From positions 434,001 to 498,000 of the forward strand of contig CANLOU010000002.1 of the NCBI GenBank assembly GCA_947492995.1: 64,000 bases of DNA. The letters are read 5' to 3'. A model generated the notes under the pieces. That model was given only the letters and a program-made list of their open reading frames with translations, was not told the origin of the DNA and did no database searches. The position numbers and the translations under genes were made by a program. Shown one piece after another: positions 9,557-18,981 of the stretch; position 1 is the first letter of the stretch, and each line of letters begins with the position of its first letter. The DNA comes from an uncultured Litoreibacter sp. (GTDB lineage Bacteria > Pseudomonadota > Alphaproteobacteria > Rhodobacterales > Rhodobacteraceae).

Positions 9557-10056
9557 GGGGGGTGATGGCTGTACTTGGCGTCTGTCTGGCGCTGCCGGTT
9601 TTTGCGCAAAGCACGATCGAGGGGGACAATACCACGATCAGGCTTGGCAATGCGCCCGACATCACCACGCAGACGCGGGCGCGCGCATCAAGCGCGGCTG
9701 CAGCGCAGCTGCGGGGCCTCGACAAGCTGTCGGGCCAAAGTGTTGACTTGCAATCAACCAACCTGCAACCCGTTGAATTTGGGGCATTAAGCATCACGAT
9801 GCACGATTGCCGTTACCCCAGTAACAACCCCTCTGGCGACGCATATGTGCATTTGACCATCATGGATCGCGGCGTTGAAAAGCCCGTTTTTGATGGGTGG
9901 ATGGTGGCGTCGAGCCCGGCGCTGAGTGCGCTGGATCATCCGCGCTATGATGTGTGGGTTATCCGCTGCAAACTTGATGACCGGACACCGTCAGTGGTTG
10001 CCGGAGAAAGTTCGCCTCGACCGATAATGCGGCCTGAAGGGCTTGGTGGTAACTAG
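9553..10056 (+). CDS. DUF2155 domain-containing secreted protein
   Basis: 167 residues with a signal peptide (MRGVMAVLGVCLALPVFAQ) and a DUF2155-like C-terminal core: GALSITMHDCRYPSNNPSGDAYVHLTIMDRGVEKPVFDGWMVASSPALSALDHPRYDVWVIRC. Family members are periplasmic alphaproteobacterial proteins of unknown function; the two cysteines (DCRYP and VIRC) probably form a disulfide. It is translationally coupled to the mlaD-like gene by a four-base overlap, hinting at an envelope role. Its last 98 bases overlap the convergent aat gene. Confidence 0.85.
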   Translation: MRGVMAVLGVCLALPVFAQSTIEGDNTTIRLGNAPDITTQTRARASSAAAAQLRGLDKLSGQSVDLQSTNLQPVEFGALSITMHDCRYPSNNPSGDAYVHLTIMDRGVEKPVFDGWMVASSPALSALDHPRYDVWVIRCKLDDRTPSVVAGESSPRPIMRPEGLGGN

Positions 10057-10585
10057 AACGCGAAATTTCTATTGCGCCTAAAGAGCTTAGGTGGGGTGTG
10101 ATGAATTGCGTGTCGAACAATTGAAAGCCGCCCGCATTCAGCCGCGAGACCAGATAGGCCAGCGCAATTTTGGACGCGTCGCGGCGGCGGGAGAACATGC
10201 TTTCCCCAAAAAATGCGCCCCTGAGCGTCACCCCATAGACGCCGCCGACAAGTGCATCATTGTCCCAAACCTCGACGGAATGGGCGTGGCCTTCGCTGTG
10301 TAACCCCATGTAAATGCTAAAAATTTCGTCGTTGATCCAGGTCTCTTCGCGGTCGGCGCAGCCCTCGATGACACCCACAAAATCGGTGTCTATGCGGATG
10401 TCATAGGGGTCGCGCAAAATGGTTTTGCGCAAAGACCGAGAGATACGGAAACCATCTAACGGGATGACCCCGCGTTGTTCGGGGTCGACCCAGAAAATCT
10501 GGTCATCATCGCGGGCCTCGGACATCGGGAAGATGCCACGTGCATAGGCGTTCAGAATCGTGGCTTTGGACAGAGTTTTGTACAT
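9959..10585 (-). CDS. aat: Leucyl/phenylalanyl-tRNA--protein transferase
   Basis: 208 residues with the L/F transferase signatures NAYARGIFPMSE, FWVDPEQRGVIPLDGFRISRSLRK, HAHSVEVWDNDALVGGVYGVTLRGAFFGESMFSRRRDASKIAL and FQLFDTQFITPHLSSLGA. The enzyme adds Leu or Phe from tRNA to proteins with N-terminal Arg or Lys, creating N-degrons for ClpS-ClpAP. The gene lies 70 bp downstream of accC on the same strand and probably shares its transcript. The 3' end overlaps the oppositely transcribed DUF2155 gene by 98 bp, an unusually long convergent overlap of two intact genes. Confidence 0.96.
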   Translation of the reverse strand: MYKTLSKATILNAYARGIFPMSEARDDDQIFWVDPEQRGVIPLDGFRISRSLRKTILRDPYDIRIDTDFVGVIEGCADREETWINDEIFSIYMGLHSEGHAHSVEVWDNDALVGGVYGVTLRGAFFGESMFSRRRDASKIALAYLVSRLNAGGFQLFDTQFITPHLSSLGAIEISRSSYHQALQAALSVEANFLRQPLTVSGHQVCSG

Positions 10586-10655
10586 TTTGGGGTAAAATTT
10601 CTTAGGCCGTAACCCAATTTGTACAAAATTCCGGCGTCAAAATCCTTACCAATTT

Positions 10656-11999
10656 TTAAGTATTGGCCTCCAGCCATTTTTCCAGCCAGTGGATGTTGTA
10701 GTCACCCGTCAACACCGCGTCTTCTTCGAGCAGCGCGTGGAACAGCGGCGTCGTGGTGTGGATGCCATCGACGATCAATTCGCCCAACGCACGTTTCAGC
10801 CGCGCCAAAGCCGCGGGGCGGTCGGGGGCGTGAACGATCAGCTTGCCGATCAGACTGTCGTAATAGGGCGGGATCGAGTAGCCGTCATAAAGTGCGCTGT
10901 CCATTCGGACACCCAGCCCGCCGGGAGCGTGGTATTGCGTGATCTTGCCAGGGCAGGGTGTAAATTCCGGCACCTTCTCGGCGTTGATGCGGACCTCGAT
11001 GGCGTGGCCGTTGATCTTGAGGTCATCTTGTTCAAATGACATGCCCAGACCGGCGGCGACATTGATCTGCTCGCGGACCAGATCGACCCCGAAGATGGCC
11101 TCAGTCACGGGGTGTTCCACCTGCAACCGCGTGTTCATTTCGATGAAATAAAACTCGCCGTCCTCATAAAGGAATTCGACGGTGCCGGCACCGGCATAGT
11201 CAATCGTGGCGACCGCGTCGGCGCAGACCTTGCCGATCTTGGCGCGGGTGGCTTCGTCAATGGCGGGGCCGGGGGCTTCTTCGAACACTTTCTGGTGGCG
11301 GCGCTGCAAGGAGCAGTCGCGTTCGCCCAGATGCACGGCGCGGCCGTTGCCATCGCCAAAGACCTGAATTTCGATGTGACGCGGGCGACCGAGATATTTC
11401 TCGATATAGACCTCGTCATTGCCGAAGTTGGATTTTCCCTCGGAGCGCGCGGTGCGGAAGGCGTTTTCCATCTCGTCGCGGGAATTGGCGAGCTTCATGC
11501 CTTTGCCGCCGCCGCCAGCCGTGGCCTTGATGATGACGGGGTAGCCGATGTCGTCGCCAACTTGATAGGCGGTTTCGAGATCAGGCACGCCGCCGTCGGA
11601 GCCCGGAACGCAAGGTACGCCCAGCTTTTTCATCGTGTCCTTGGCGGTGATCTTGTCGCCCATGACGCGGATATGTTCGGCTGTCGGGCCGATAAAGGTG
11701 ATGCCGTGGTCCTGCAGGGCTTGCACGAAATTCGCGTTTTCCGACAGGAAGCCGTAACCGGGATGGATGGCTTCCGCGCCGGTAATTTCGGCCGCCGAGA
11801 TGATGGCCGCAACATTGAGATAGCTTTGCGTGCCGGGAGCGGGGCCGATGCAGATGGCTTCATCGGCCATACGCACATGCATGGCGTCCGCATCTGCGGT
11901 GGAATGCACAGCGACAGAGCCAATGCCCATTTCACGCGCGGCGCGGATGACGCGAAGGGCGATCTCGCCCCGGTTGGCGATCAGGATTTTGTTGAACAT
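10656..11999 (-). CDS. accC: Acetyl-CoA carboxylase, biotin carboxylase subunit
   Basis: 447 residues. It shows the biotin carboxylase layout: N-terminal [27 protein letters not shown]-grasp glycine-rich loop [14 protein letters not shown] near residue 160, [16 protein letters not shown], and the catalytic block [26 protein letters not shown]. AccC carboxylates the biotin on AccB using ATP and bicarbonate, the first step of malonyl-CoA synthesis. The gene starts 5 bp after the accB stop, so accB-accC form an operon, with aat downstream. Confidence 0.98.
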   Translation of the reverse strand: MFNKILIANRGEIALRVIRAAREMGIGSVAVHSTADADAMHVRMADEAICIGPAPGTQSYLNVAAIISAAEITGAEAIHPGYGFLSENANFVQALQDHGITFIGPTAEHIRVMGDKITAKDTMKKLGVPCVPGSDGGVPDLETAYQVGDDIGYPVIIKATAGGGGKGMKLANSRDEMENAFRTARSEGKSNFGNDEVYIEKYLGRPRHIEIQVFGDGNGRAVHLGERDCSLQRRHQKVFEEAPGPAIDEATRAKIGKVCADAVATIDYAGAGTVEFLYEDGEFYFIEMNTRLQVEHPVTEAIFGVDLVREQINVAAGLGMSFEQDDLKINGHAIEVRINAEKVPEFTPCPGKITQYHAPGGLGVRMDSALYDGYSIPPYYDSLIGKLIVHAPDRPAALARLKRALGELIVDGIHTTTPLFHALLEEDAVLTGDYNIHWLEKWLEANT

Positions 12000-12004
12000 G
12001 GGCG

Positions 12005-12496
12005 CTATTCGATAATCATCAGAGGTGCGCCGAATTCAACCGGCGAGCCGTCTTCGACCAAGATGCGTTTGACTGTGCCGGATTTTGGCGCGGGGATTTG
12101 GTTCATCGTCTTCATCGCTTCGATGATGATGATGGTTTGGCCTTCGGTGACCTTGTCCCCTTGGGTGACGAAAGCGGGGGTGCCGGGTTCGGCCTGCAGA
12201 TAGCAGGTGCCGACCATGGGCGAGGTGACGGCGCCCGGATGCTGAGCGGGGTCATCGGTGCTTGCTGCTGGCGCGGCTGTTGCCGCCGCCGGTGCTGCTG
12301 CCGCCGGGGCAGGGGCCGCTGCGGCGGGCGCGGCCACCATTTGCACGGCCTGTCCGCCTTTGGAGACCCGTACATCAAGGCTGTCATCAGACGCGTATTC
12401 GCGTTTGACGCGCAATTCGGTCAGCTCGTTTTCATTCAAAAGCTCTGCAAGTGCCTTAATGAAGGCGACGTCGCTGTCATGTGGCGTCTTGGCCAT
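12005..12496 (-). CDS. accB: Acetyl-CoA carboxylase biotin carboxyl carrier protein
   Basis: 163 residues. The N-terminal region ([24 protein letters not shown]) is typical of BCCP. A roughly 35-residue Ala/Pro-rich swinging linker follows at about residues 52-85, then the C-terminal biotinyl domain with the EAMKTMN motif; Lys129 is the predicted biotinylation site. It carries carboxybiotin from AccC to the carboxyltransferase (AccA/AccD, not in this window). First gene of the accBC operon; a GGAGTATTC sequence lies just upstream of its ATG. Confidence 0.97.
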   Translation of the reverse strand: MAKTPHDSDVAFIKALAELLNENELTELRVKREYASDDSLDVRVSKGGQAVQMVAAPAAAAPAPAAAAPAAATAAPAASTDDPAQHPGAVTSPMVGTCYLQAEPGTPAFVTQGDKVTEGQTIIIIEAMKTMNQIPAPKSGTVKRILVEDGSPVEFGAPLMIIE

Positions 12497-12607
12497 CAGG
12501 GAATACTCCTACCCATCCGTGTCCGGCTAGCCGGATCTGTCATTGCAGACGGTTATAGGCCATGCTTGACCTAGAGAAAAGCGAGCATTCATCTATGGGC
12601 CGCGCGC

Positions 12608-12919
12608 CTATTCCGGCTGATTTGGCGGCGGCTCTGCGGTGTTGGCGTTGTAGATGCTTTGCGGCTCCGCATCGGGGATCGTGTCAGGGACCGCGACTTT
12701 GAGGTCGACCTTCTTGGGATCAGAGAGCACCGCGCGGTCTGGCCCGTTGACCCTTGTGACATCGGCCTGCGGGAGCACCGCGTTGGGCGTCATTTGATCG
12801 GTTGGCCGGGTCTGGTCGGGCGCAGGCGTCGCAGGGGCCAGCGCGTCCGGCTGCGCCACGGGGCGGGGCGTGTGGCTGGCGACGTTCTGACCCGCGCCGA
12901 TGATTTGGTTTGTCAGCAT
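12608..12919 (-). CDS. Hypothetical proline-rich protein
   Basis: A 103-residue protein without a recognisable domain, rich in Pro, Ala, Asp and Gln and probably disordered (for example PVAQPDALAPATPAPDQTRPTDQ). No signal peptide or membrane helix is evident. ATG at 12919 was chosen because AAGGAAG lies about ten bases upstream; an in-frame ATG at 12952 gives an unlikely extra 11 residues. It is 111 bp upstream of accB on the same strand, so it may be a separate small unit. Function unknown; codon use resembles the neighbours. Confidence 0.55.
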   Translation of the reverse strand: MLTNQIIGAGQNVASHTPRPVAQPDALAPATPAPDQTRPTDQMTPNAVLPQADVTRVNGPDRAVLSDPKKVDLKVAVPDTIPDAEPQSIYNANTAEPPPNQPE

Positions 12920-12988
12920 TTTCAGCTTCCTTTCGACTGGAAGCCCCCACAAGCCTCATCATAGCGGACAGGGATATTGCTGAAACGT

Positions 12989-13019
12989 AAACGGCGGCAC
13001 CTGATGTACCGCCGTTTTT
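12989..13019 (-). terminator. Hairpin terminator after acsA (possibly bidirectional)
   Basis: AAACGGCGG (12989-12997) and CCGCCGTTT form a 9-bp stem with an 11-nt loop in the 119-bp gap between acsA and the hypothetical gene downstream. On the acsA strand the stem is followed by few T residues; on the plus strand it is followed by TTTTTA. Confidence 0.55.
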
Positions 13020-13038
13020 AGGTGATTTGTTCGCGTGC

Positions 13039-14988
13039 CTAGCCGCGGTTCATCCGGTTTTCGATCAGCTCATCGACCACGGACGGATCCGCCAGCGTCG
13101 ACGTGTCGCCCAGCGCCCCGAAATCATCCTCGGCGATTTTGCGCAGGATGCGGCGCATGATCTTGCCGGAGCGGGTTTTCGGCAGGCCGGGGGCCCATTG
13201 GATCAGGTCCGGCTTGGCGATGGGGCCGATGTCTTTGCGGACCCAGACCTCAAGTTCTTTGCGCAGCTCCTCGGACGGCTCCTCGCCGCCCATCAAAGTG
13301 ACATAGGCGTAGATGCCCTGACCCTTGATGTCATGCGGGTAGCCGACCACCGCGGATTCGGAGACCTTGGGGTGCGCCACCAGCGAGGATTCGACCTCCG
13401 CCGTGCCCATCCGGTGGCCGGACACGTTGATGACGTCATCGACCCGGCCCGTGATCCAGTAATAGCCATCCGCGTCGCGTTTGCAGCCGTCGCCGGTGAA
13501 GTAATAGCCTTTGTAATCGTCGAAATAGGTTTTCATGAAGCGGTCATGGTCGCCAAAAACCGTGCGCATCTGGGCGGGCCAGCTGGCCTTGATACACAGC
13601 ACGCCCTCGGCGGCGGTGTCGTGGATTTCCTCGCCGGTTGTGGGCTCAAGGATCACCGGCTCGATGCCGAAGAACGGCGTGGTGGCGGAGCCGGGCTTGG
13701 TGGTGGTGGCGCCGGGCAGCGGCGTCAGCAAATGGCCGCCGGTTTCCGTTTGCCACCACGTGTCGACGATGGGGCAATTGCCCTTGCCGACGACGTCATT
13801 GTACCAGTTCCACGCCTCGGGGTTGATCGGCTCGCCCACGGTGCCCAAGAGCTTGAGGGAGGAGAGGTCGTAGGGCTCGACGAATTGGTTGCCCTGACCC
13901 ATCAGCGCGCGGATGGCGGTGGGGGCTGTATAGAATTGGTTCACCTTGTGCTTTTCGCAGACGGCCCAGAACCTGCCCGCATCGGGGTAGGTGGGCACGC
14001 CCTCGAACATCACGGTGGTGGCTCCGTTGGCCAGGGGCCCGTAGACGATATAGCTGTGGCCGGTGACCCAGCCGACATCCGCCGTGCACCAGAAGATGTC
14101 GCCGTCATGGTAGTCGAACGTGTATTGATGCGTCATCGACGCGTAGACGATGTAGCCGCCGGTGGTGTGGACCACGCCTTTGGGCATGCCGGTGGAGCCG
14201 GACGTGTAGAGGATGAACAGCGGGTCCTCGGCGGCCATTTCCTCAGGCGGGCAGTCGTTGGAGACGTTGGCCTCCATCTCGTGCAGCCAGTGGTCGCGGC
14301 CATCGGTCCAGGCGACGTCGCCGCCGGTGCGTTTGACGACCAGCATCTTGGCGTCGTGGTTCACGCCCTCGAACGCCTTGTCGCAATTGACCTTGAGCGG
14401 GGTGTTCTTGCCGCCGCGCGGGGCCTCGTCCGCGGTGATGACAACCTTGGCCTCGGACCCGTTGACCCGTGCGGCCAGCGCGTCGGCGGAGAAGCCCGCG
14501 AAAACGATGGAATGGATGGCCCCGATGCGCGCGCAGGCCAGCATCGCGTAGGCGGCCTGCGGGATCATCGGCATGTAGATCACGACGCGGTCGCCTTTGG
14601 CGACGCCCATCTCCTTGAGCACATTGGCCATCTTGCACACATGCGCGTGCAGCTGCTGGTAGGTGATGTGCTGGGCCTCGTCGCCGGGGCTGTCGGGCTC
14701 CCAGATGATGGCGGTCTGGGTGCCGCGCTCCGCCAGATGGCGGTCAATGCAGTTGGCGGCGACGTTGAGCGTGCCGTCCTCGTACCAGTTGATGTCGACC
14801 TTGCCGTGCTCAAACGTGGCGTTGCGCACTTTGGTGTAAGGCGTCATCCAGTCGATGCGCTTGCCATGCGCGCCCCAGAACGCGTCCGGGTCGGCGATGC
14901 TGTCGGCATACATCTTGTCATAGGTTGCCTTGTCGGCATGCGCGCGCGCCGCAAATTCCGTTGAAGGTGCGTAGGTTTTATCGGTCAT
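13039..14988 (-). CDS. acsA: Acetyl-CoA synthetase (acetate--CoA ligase)
   Basis: 649 residues, the usual Acs length. It contains the AMP-binding P-loop [22 protein letters not shown], the WWQTETGG motif (here [18 protein letters not shown]), [31 protein letters not shown], and the C-terminal [15 protein letters not shown] with Lys609 at the position of the acetylation-controlled catalytic lysine of enterobacterial Acs. It activates acetate to acetyl-CoA via acetyl-AMP. Start ATG 14988 follows AGGGGGC; a longer reading would include a palindromic intergenic repeat and is rejected. It lies 70 bp downstream of a five-gene ABC transporter on the same strand and divergent from a ScfR/RamB-like regulator, suggesting a joint role in short-chain acid use. 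Confidence 0.97.
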   Translation of the reverse strand: MTDKTYAPSTEFAARAHADKATYDKMYADSIADPDAFWGAHGKRIDWMTPYTKVRNATFEHGKVDINWYEDGTLNVAANCIDRHLAERGTQTAIIWEPDSPGDEAQHITYQQLHAHVCKMANVLKEMGVAKGDRVVIYMPMIPQAAYAMLACARIGAIHSIVFAGFSADALAARVNGSEAKVVITADEAPRGGKNTPLKVNCDKAFEGVNHDAKMLVVKRTGGDVAWTDGRDHWLHEMEANVSNDCPPEEMAAEDPLFILYTSGSTGMPKGVVHTTGGYIVYASMTHQYTFDYHDGDIFWCTADVGWVTGHSYIVYGPLANGATTVMFEGVPTYPDAGRFWAVCEKHKVNQFYTAPTAIRALMGQGNQFVEPYDLSSLKLLGTVGEPINPEAWNWYNDVVGKGNCPIVDTWWQTETGGHLLTPLPGATTTKPGSATTPFFGIEPVILEPTTGEEIHDTAAEGVLCIKASWPAQMRTVFGDHDRFMKTYFDDYKGYYFTGDGCKRDADGYYWITGRVDDVINVSGHRMGTAEVESSLVAHPKVSESAVVGYPHDIKGQGIYAYVTLMGGEEPSEELRKELEVWVRKDIGPIAKPDLIQWAPGLPKTRSGKIMRRILRKIAEDDFGALGDTSTLADPSVVDELIENRMNRG

Positions 14989-15018
14989 TGGGTGCCCCCT
15001 AAGGTCTGTTCTTGAAAT

Positions 15019-15053
15019 GTCGGGGTCCCCGCTGGCGCGGGGATGACATGCGT
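15019..15053. repeat. Intergenic palindromic repeat between the LivF-like gene and acsA
   Basis: The 70-bp gap contains CGGGGTCCCCGCTGGCGCGG followed by GGATGACATGC. CCCCGC and GCGGGG form a short stem. Translated on the minus strand this gives [12 protein letters not shown], a signature I recognise from short dispersed palindromic elements in alphaproteobacterial genomes. Only one copy is seen in this window, so the repeat status rests on that recognition. Confidence 0.45.
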
Positions 15054-15058
15054 GGTGC

Positions 15059-15814
15059 TTAGATCGCCAGATATTCGGCGCGCAGCTTCTCGTCGTCCAG
15101 CACCTCTTGGGCGGAGCCGTCATAGACGACGGAGCCGGTGTCGAGGATCACCGCGCGGTCGGCCAGCTTGAGGGCGGCGACCGCGTTTTGTTCGACGATG
15201 ATCGTGGTGATGCCCTGGTCGCGGATGATGCCAAGGGTCTTGGCAATTTCCTGAACAATGACGGGGGCGAGGCCCTCATAGGGTTCATCGAGCAGCAGCA
15301 CTTTGATATCGCGGCACAACGCGCGCGCGATGGCGAGCATCTGCTGCTCGCCGCCGGACAGGGTGGAGCCGTCTTGCTTGCGGCGTTCCTTAAGGCGGGG
15401 GAACAGCTCGTAGACACGTTCCAGCGACCAGCCGATGGGCGGCGCAATTTGGGCCAGTTTAAGGTTCTCTTCGACGGTCAGGCCCTGGATGATGCGGCGG
15501 TCTTCGGGCACCAGCGCGATGCCGGATTGGGCGGCCTGCCAGGATTTCATTTTGTGCAGCGGTTCGTGGTCCAGCCAGATCTCGCCCTTGTTGACCTGCG
15601 GGTCATCCATGCGGGCAATGGCGCGCAAGGTGGAGGTTTTGCCCGCGCCGTTGCGGCCCAGAAGGGCGAGGATCTCGCCCTCATGCACGTTGAAGCTGAT
15701 GCCTTGAACGATGAAGCTTTCGCCGTAATAGGCCTCCACATCCCACAGGCTGAGAAAGGCGGGGTGGGTCGCCGCGTTATTCGCGTTTTTGTTGAAGTCG
15801 GGTTTGACGGTCAT
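15059..15814 (-). CDS. ABC transporter ATP-binding protein, LivF-like
   Basis: 251 residues. It has Walker [15 protein letters not shown], signature [15 protein letters not shown], Walker [14 protein letters not shown] and H-loop IIVEQN. With the LivG-like protein it should power a branched-chain-amino-acid-type (HAAT) importer. Start at 15814 follows AAGGAAAG. It is the last transporter gene before acsA. Between it and the upstream ATPase gene lie two tandem perfect palindromes. The 20-residue N-terminal extension before the ABC core is a little longer than usual. Substrate is not given by the sequence; the acsA and ScfR context suggests a short-chain acid or a derivative. Confidence 0.93.
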   Translation of the reverse strand: MTVKPDFNKNANNAATHPAFLSLWDVEAYYGESFIVQGISFNVHEGEILALLGRNGAGKTSTLRAIARMDDPQVNKGEIWLDHEPLHKMKSWQAAQSGIALVPEDRRIIQGLTVEENLKLAQIAPPIGWSLERVYELFPRLKERRKQDGSTLSGGEQQMLAIARALCRDIKVLLLDEPYEGLAPVIVQEIAKTLGIIRDQGITTIIVEQNAVAALKLADRAVILDTGSVVYDGSAQEVLDDEKLRAEYLAI

Positions 15815-15831
15815 TGTCTTTCCTTCAGCAG

Positions 15832-15886
15832 CAAGAATTTTCGATCGAAAATTCTTGTGTCCAATTCTTTTCGATCGAAAAGAATT
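15832..15886. repeat. Tandem perfect palindromes centred on TCGATCGA
   Basis: Two perfect palindromes fill the 77-bp gap between the two transporter ATPase genes: 15832-15857 (26 bp, CAAGAATTTTCGA then its complement) and 15863-15886 (24 bp, AATTCTTTTCGA then its complement). Their centres are exactly 30 bp apart, close to three helical turns. On RNA each would fold into a stem of 12-13 bp. They may be dispersed roseobacterial repeats, processing or stabilising stems, or a protein-binding site. Confidence 0.85.
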
Positions 15887-15891
15887 ACGGG

Positions 15892-16650
15892 TTAAACCTG
15901 CGCTTCGCCGAGATACGCTTCGCGTACCTTCGGGTGGCCCTTGATATTGTCTGGCGTGTCTTCCACCAGCGGGGTGCCTTGCGCCAACACGGTGATGCGT
16001 TCCGCCATGGAGAAGACCACATGCATGTCATGCTCGATGATCGCCATGGTGATGTCGCGCTTCTCCTTGATCTCCTTGAGCAGGTCGATCGTGTTGTTGG
16101 TATCCGCGCGCGCCATGCCGGCCGTTGGCTCATCCAGCAGCAAGAGCTTTGGCTCTTGCACCAGACACATTGCCATCTCCAGGCGGCGCTTGTCGCCGCG
16201 TGACAGCGACGCCGCATGCATGTCGCGTTTTTCGAGCATGTTGACGTCGTCGAGGATGGCTTCGGCCTGATCCTTGATGTCGCCCTGGCCGCGCACGGCG
16301 GCGAAAGCGTTCATTTTGAACGACCCGTCGCGATGGGCGAAGCAGGGGATCATGATGTTTTCCATCACCGTCAGATCCGCGAAAATTTCCGGCGTCTGGA
16401 ACACCCGGGAGACGCCCATCTGGTTGATCTCATGCGGCTTGCGCCCCAGCAGCGACTGCCCCTGAAACGTGACCGACCCGGTGTCCGGGATCAGCTTGCC
16501 CACAAGGCAGTTCAGCAGCGTGGACTTGCCCGCCCCGTTCGGCCCGATGATCGCGTGGACCGTATTTTCCGCGACCGACAGGTTCACATCGCCCAGCGCC
16601 TGCAACCCGCCGAAGCGCTTGCCGACATTTTTGATCTCTAGGATTGCCAT
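15892..16650 (-). CDS. ABC transporter ATP-binding protein, LivG-like
   Basis: 252 residues. Walker A is IIGPNGAGKSTLLNCLVG and Walker B KLLLLDEPTAGM, with H-loop AIIEHDMHVVF. The ABC signature is LSRGDKRRLEMAM rather than LSGGQ, a variation seen in LivG/UrtD-like ATPases. Start at 16650 with AAGGAG upstream. It lies 12 bp after the LivM-like permease gene and is part of the same operon. Role: ATP hydrolysis for the importer. Confidence 0.93.
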   Translation of the reverse strand: MAILEIKNVGKRFGGLQALGDVNLSVAENTVHAIIGPNGAGKSTLLNCLVGKLIPDTGSVTFQGQSLLGRKPHEINQMGVSRVFQTPEIFADLTVMENIMIPCFAHRDGSFKMNAFAAVRGQGDIKDQAEAILDDVNMLEKRDMHAASLSRGDKRRLEMAMCLVQEPKLLLLDEPTAGMARADTNNTIDLLKEIKEKRDITMAIIEHDMHVVFSMAERITVLAQGTPLVEDTPDNIKGHPKVREAYLGEAQV

Positions 16651-16662
16651 GTCTATTGCTCC

Positions 16663-17862
16663 TTATTCAGCGGGTGTTTTCGCGGCGTCGGACGGGGTGT
16701 CCTGCGCCTTCTTGCGGGAGAACAGCCCCTTGATGCGCTGCCCGCCCTCGACCAGCCCGCCGGGCAGGAAGATGATGACCAGCATGAACACCACGCCCAG
16801 CGTCAGGTGCCAACCTTTGCCCGTGAACATGTCGAAAACCGTTACAAAGGCCTTTTCCATGCCGTCCGGCATGAAGGCAAACCACTGCTCGAGAACGGCC
16901 TTGTTGATCTTGGAGACAATGTTTTCCATGTACTTGATCGCGCCTGCGCCAAGCACAGGACCGATCATCGTGCCAGCACCGCCAAGGATGGTCATGATCA
17001 CCACCTCGCCAGAGGCCGTCCAAAACATCCGTTCCGCACCTGCCAGTGGGTCCATTGCAACCATCAGACCGCCGGCCAGACCGGCATACATGCCAGAGAT
17101 CACGAAGGCCGCCAGCGTGTAGGGGCGCGAGTTCAGCCCGGTGTAGTTCAGCCGGGTCTGGTTGGTTTTGATCGCCCGCAGCATCAGCCCGAAGGGCGAC
17201 TGGAAGATGCGGATCGACGCGTAGAAGGCCAGCACCATGATGATGGCGCAGAAATAGTAGCCCGTGTTGAAGCTGAAGGACCAGCCTCCCACGGCCAGCT
17301 CATAGGTGCTGCGCATTTCCAGCCCGAAGAAGCTGGGGACCGGGATGTTGCCGTCCACGGCAGCCGCGCCAAGGATGCGCGGATCGCTGAGCGACAGGGT
17401 CAGGCCGGTTTCGCCGCCCGTGATGGGCGTCAACACGGAGGCCGCCAGCGCGAACATCATCTGCGCGAAGGCCAGCGTCAGGATGGAGAAGTAGATGCCC
17501 GACCGGCGCAGGCAGATATAGCCGATCACCACCGACAACAGCCCCGCCACCAGCACGGAGGCCGCGATGGCCGGGATGACGTTCATGCCCAGAAGCTTGA
17601 ACATCCAGACCCCTGCGTAGGAGCCCACCCCCAGAAAGGCCGCGTGGCCGAAGCTGAGATAGCCGGTGAGGCCGAACAGGATGTTAAACCCGATGGCGAA
17701 GATGCCGAAGATGACGAAGCGTTGCATCAGGTCCGGGTAGCCCGCGTTGAACTGCGCCATGGCGCTGTCTGCGGGAAACGGGTTCATCAAGAAGGGCGCG
17801 AAGGCGACCAGAAAGATGACGAGGAAAAGAAGCCGTGTGTTCTTTGCGGTAAGGCCAAACAT
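16663..17862 (-). CDS. ABC transporter permease, LivM-like
   Basis: 399 residues with roughly nine to ten hydrophobic helices from about residue 8 onwards. The family block [24 protein letters not shown] near residue 65 and [25 protein letters not shown] near residue 285 mark the LivM/UrtC permease family. A roughly 25-residue charged tail ([27 protein letters not shown]) ends the protein. It is 3 bp downstream of the LivH-like permease gene, so translation is probably coupled. Substrate not determined. Confidence 0.92.
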   Translation of the reverse strand: MFGLTAKNTRLLFLVIFLVAFAPFLMNPFPADSAMAQFNAGYPDLMQRFVIFGIFAIGFNILFGLTGYLSFGHAAFLGVGSYAGVWMFKLLGMNVIPAIAASVLVAGLLSVVIGYICLRRSGIYFSILTLAFAQMMFALAASVLTPITGGETGLTLSLSDPRILGAAAVDGNIPVPSFFGLEMRSTYELAVGGWSFSFNTGYYFCAIIMVLAFYASIRIFQSPFGLMLRAIKTNQTRLNYTGLNSRPYTLAAFVISGMYAGLAGGLMVAMDPLAGAERMFWTASGEVVIMTILGGAGTMIGPVLGAGAIKYMENIVSKINKAVLEQWFAFMPDGMEKAFVTVFDMFTGKGWHLTLGVVFMLVIIFLPGGLVEGGQRIKGLFSRKKAQDTPSDAAKTPAE

Positions 17863-17865
17863 GGA

Positions 17866-18897
17866 TCAGTCCTCCATCACGCCGCGCTTGCCCAGAAGGC
17901 CGCGAGGACGGGTTAGTAGAATTACGATTGCCGCCAGATAGATGACGACCTGGTTGATGCCGGGCAGGAACTCGATGACTTCGCGCATGGAGGCGAAGCT
18001 TTGCAGGATGCCAAGGACGAAGCCTGCGAGCACCGCTCCGGGCAGCGACCCCATGCCGCCCACAACCACCACCACGAAGGAGATCACGAGGAAGTCCATG
18101 CCCATGTGGTAATTGGGCGAGTTGATGGGCGTGTACATGACGCCTGCAAGGCCCGCCACGACGGCGGCCAGACCGAACATCATGGTGAAGCGCTTGTCGA
18201 TGTCGATGCCCAACAGCCCCACGGTTTCGCGGTCGGCCATGCCGGCGCGGACCACCATGCCGAAAGTGGTGAATTGCAGGAAGGCGAAGACGCCGGTGAT
18301 GATGAGTGCTGCAAAGCCAAAATAGACCAGACGCCAGTAGGGGTAGATGATGCGGTTGGCCTCAAAGCCCAAGAGCTGGCCGAAGTCGAAGCTGCCTTTG
18401 AAGGCGTCAGGTGCCGGGGCCGGGATCGGGTTGGCGCCGAAGAAATACTTGATGATCTCTTGCAGCACGATGGCCAGCCCGAAGGTCACCAGAATTTGGT
18501 CGGCATGGGGGCGTTTGTAAAAATGCTTGATCAGGCCGCGCTCCATGACGATGCCGATGACCAGCATGACTGGGATCGCGAAGATGATGGCAAGGGGCAC
18601 CGACCAGTCGATGATCGAGGCCGAGGCGGCCTCGCCAAACCAGTCCTGCATGTAGGGGACCTGCACCTTGAGGGGGTTGCCCAGAAAGTCCTTTTGGCTT
18701 TCGTCGATGATTGTGTAGCTGGACGACAGGATACGTTGCAGCACGACCGTGCAAAAGCTGCCGATCATGAACAGCGCGCCATGCGCGAAGTTGACCACGC
18801 CGAGCGTGCCGAAGATCAGCGTCAGGCCAAGGGCGATCAACGCATAAGCGGAGCCCCCGTCTAGTCCACTGAGAAGTTGAAGAACAATTGCTTCCAT
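17866..18897 (-). CDS. ABC transporter permease, LivH-like
   Basis: 343 residues, longer than the usual 290-310 because of an inserted segment of about 45 residues (near 52-90, SQKDFLGNPLKVQVPYMQDWF and following) before the second half of the membrane core. Family motifs: LIALGLTLIFGTLGVVNFAHGALFMIGSF near residue 20, and FVVVVVGGMGSLPGAVLAGFVLG and LTRPRGLLGKRG near the C-terminus. It pairs with the LivM-like protein to form the membrane channel. The gene lies 130 bp after the substrate-binding protein gene; that gap holds a stem-loop. Confidence 0.92.
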   Translation of the reverse strand: MEAIVLQLLSGLDGGSAYALIALGLTLIFGTLGVVNFAHGALFMIGSFCTVVLQRILSSSYTIIDESQKDFLGNPLKVQVPYMQDWFGEAASASIIDWSVPLAIIFAIPVMLVIGIVMERGLIKHFYKRPHADQILVTFGLAIVLQEIIKYFFGANPIPAPAPDAFKGSFDFGQLLGFEANRIIYPYWRLVYFGFAALIITGVFAFLQFTTFGMVVRAGMADRETVGLLGIDIDKRFTMMFGLAAVVAGLAGVMYTPINSPNYHMGMDFLVISFVVVVVGGMGSLPGAVLAGFVLGILQSFASMREVIEFLPGINQVVIYLAAIVILLTRPRGLLGKRGVMED

Positions 18898-18981
18898 CTT
18901 GCCGACCCCAAAGATGTGACGCGTCTGTCCCCCTGAAGGGGCTCAAGTGCCGCGTGGTTCAGATGAAGTTAAAGTGAGTGT

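Noticed and set aside
11112-12203. A 363-codon open frame opposite accC and accB
   Set aside because: Antisense shadow of two certain genes.
12250-12345. GC-rich triplet-like repeats in accB, and similar ones in pdhC (62350-62680)
   Set aside because: They encode Ala/Pro linkers of carrier proteins and are not independent repeat elements.
13027-14964. A 645-codon open frame on the plus strand opposite acsA
   Set aside because: It is an antisense shadow of acsA caused by GC-rich codon use; the residues are low-complexity and match no family, while acsA is unambiguous.
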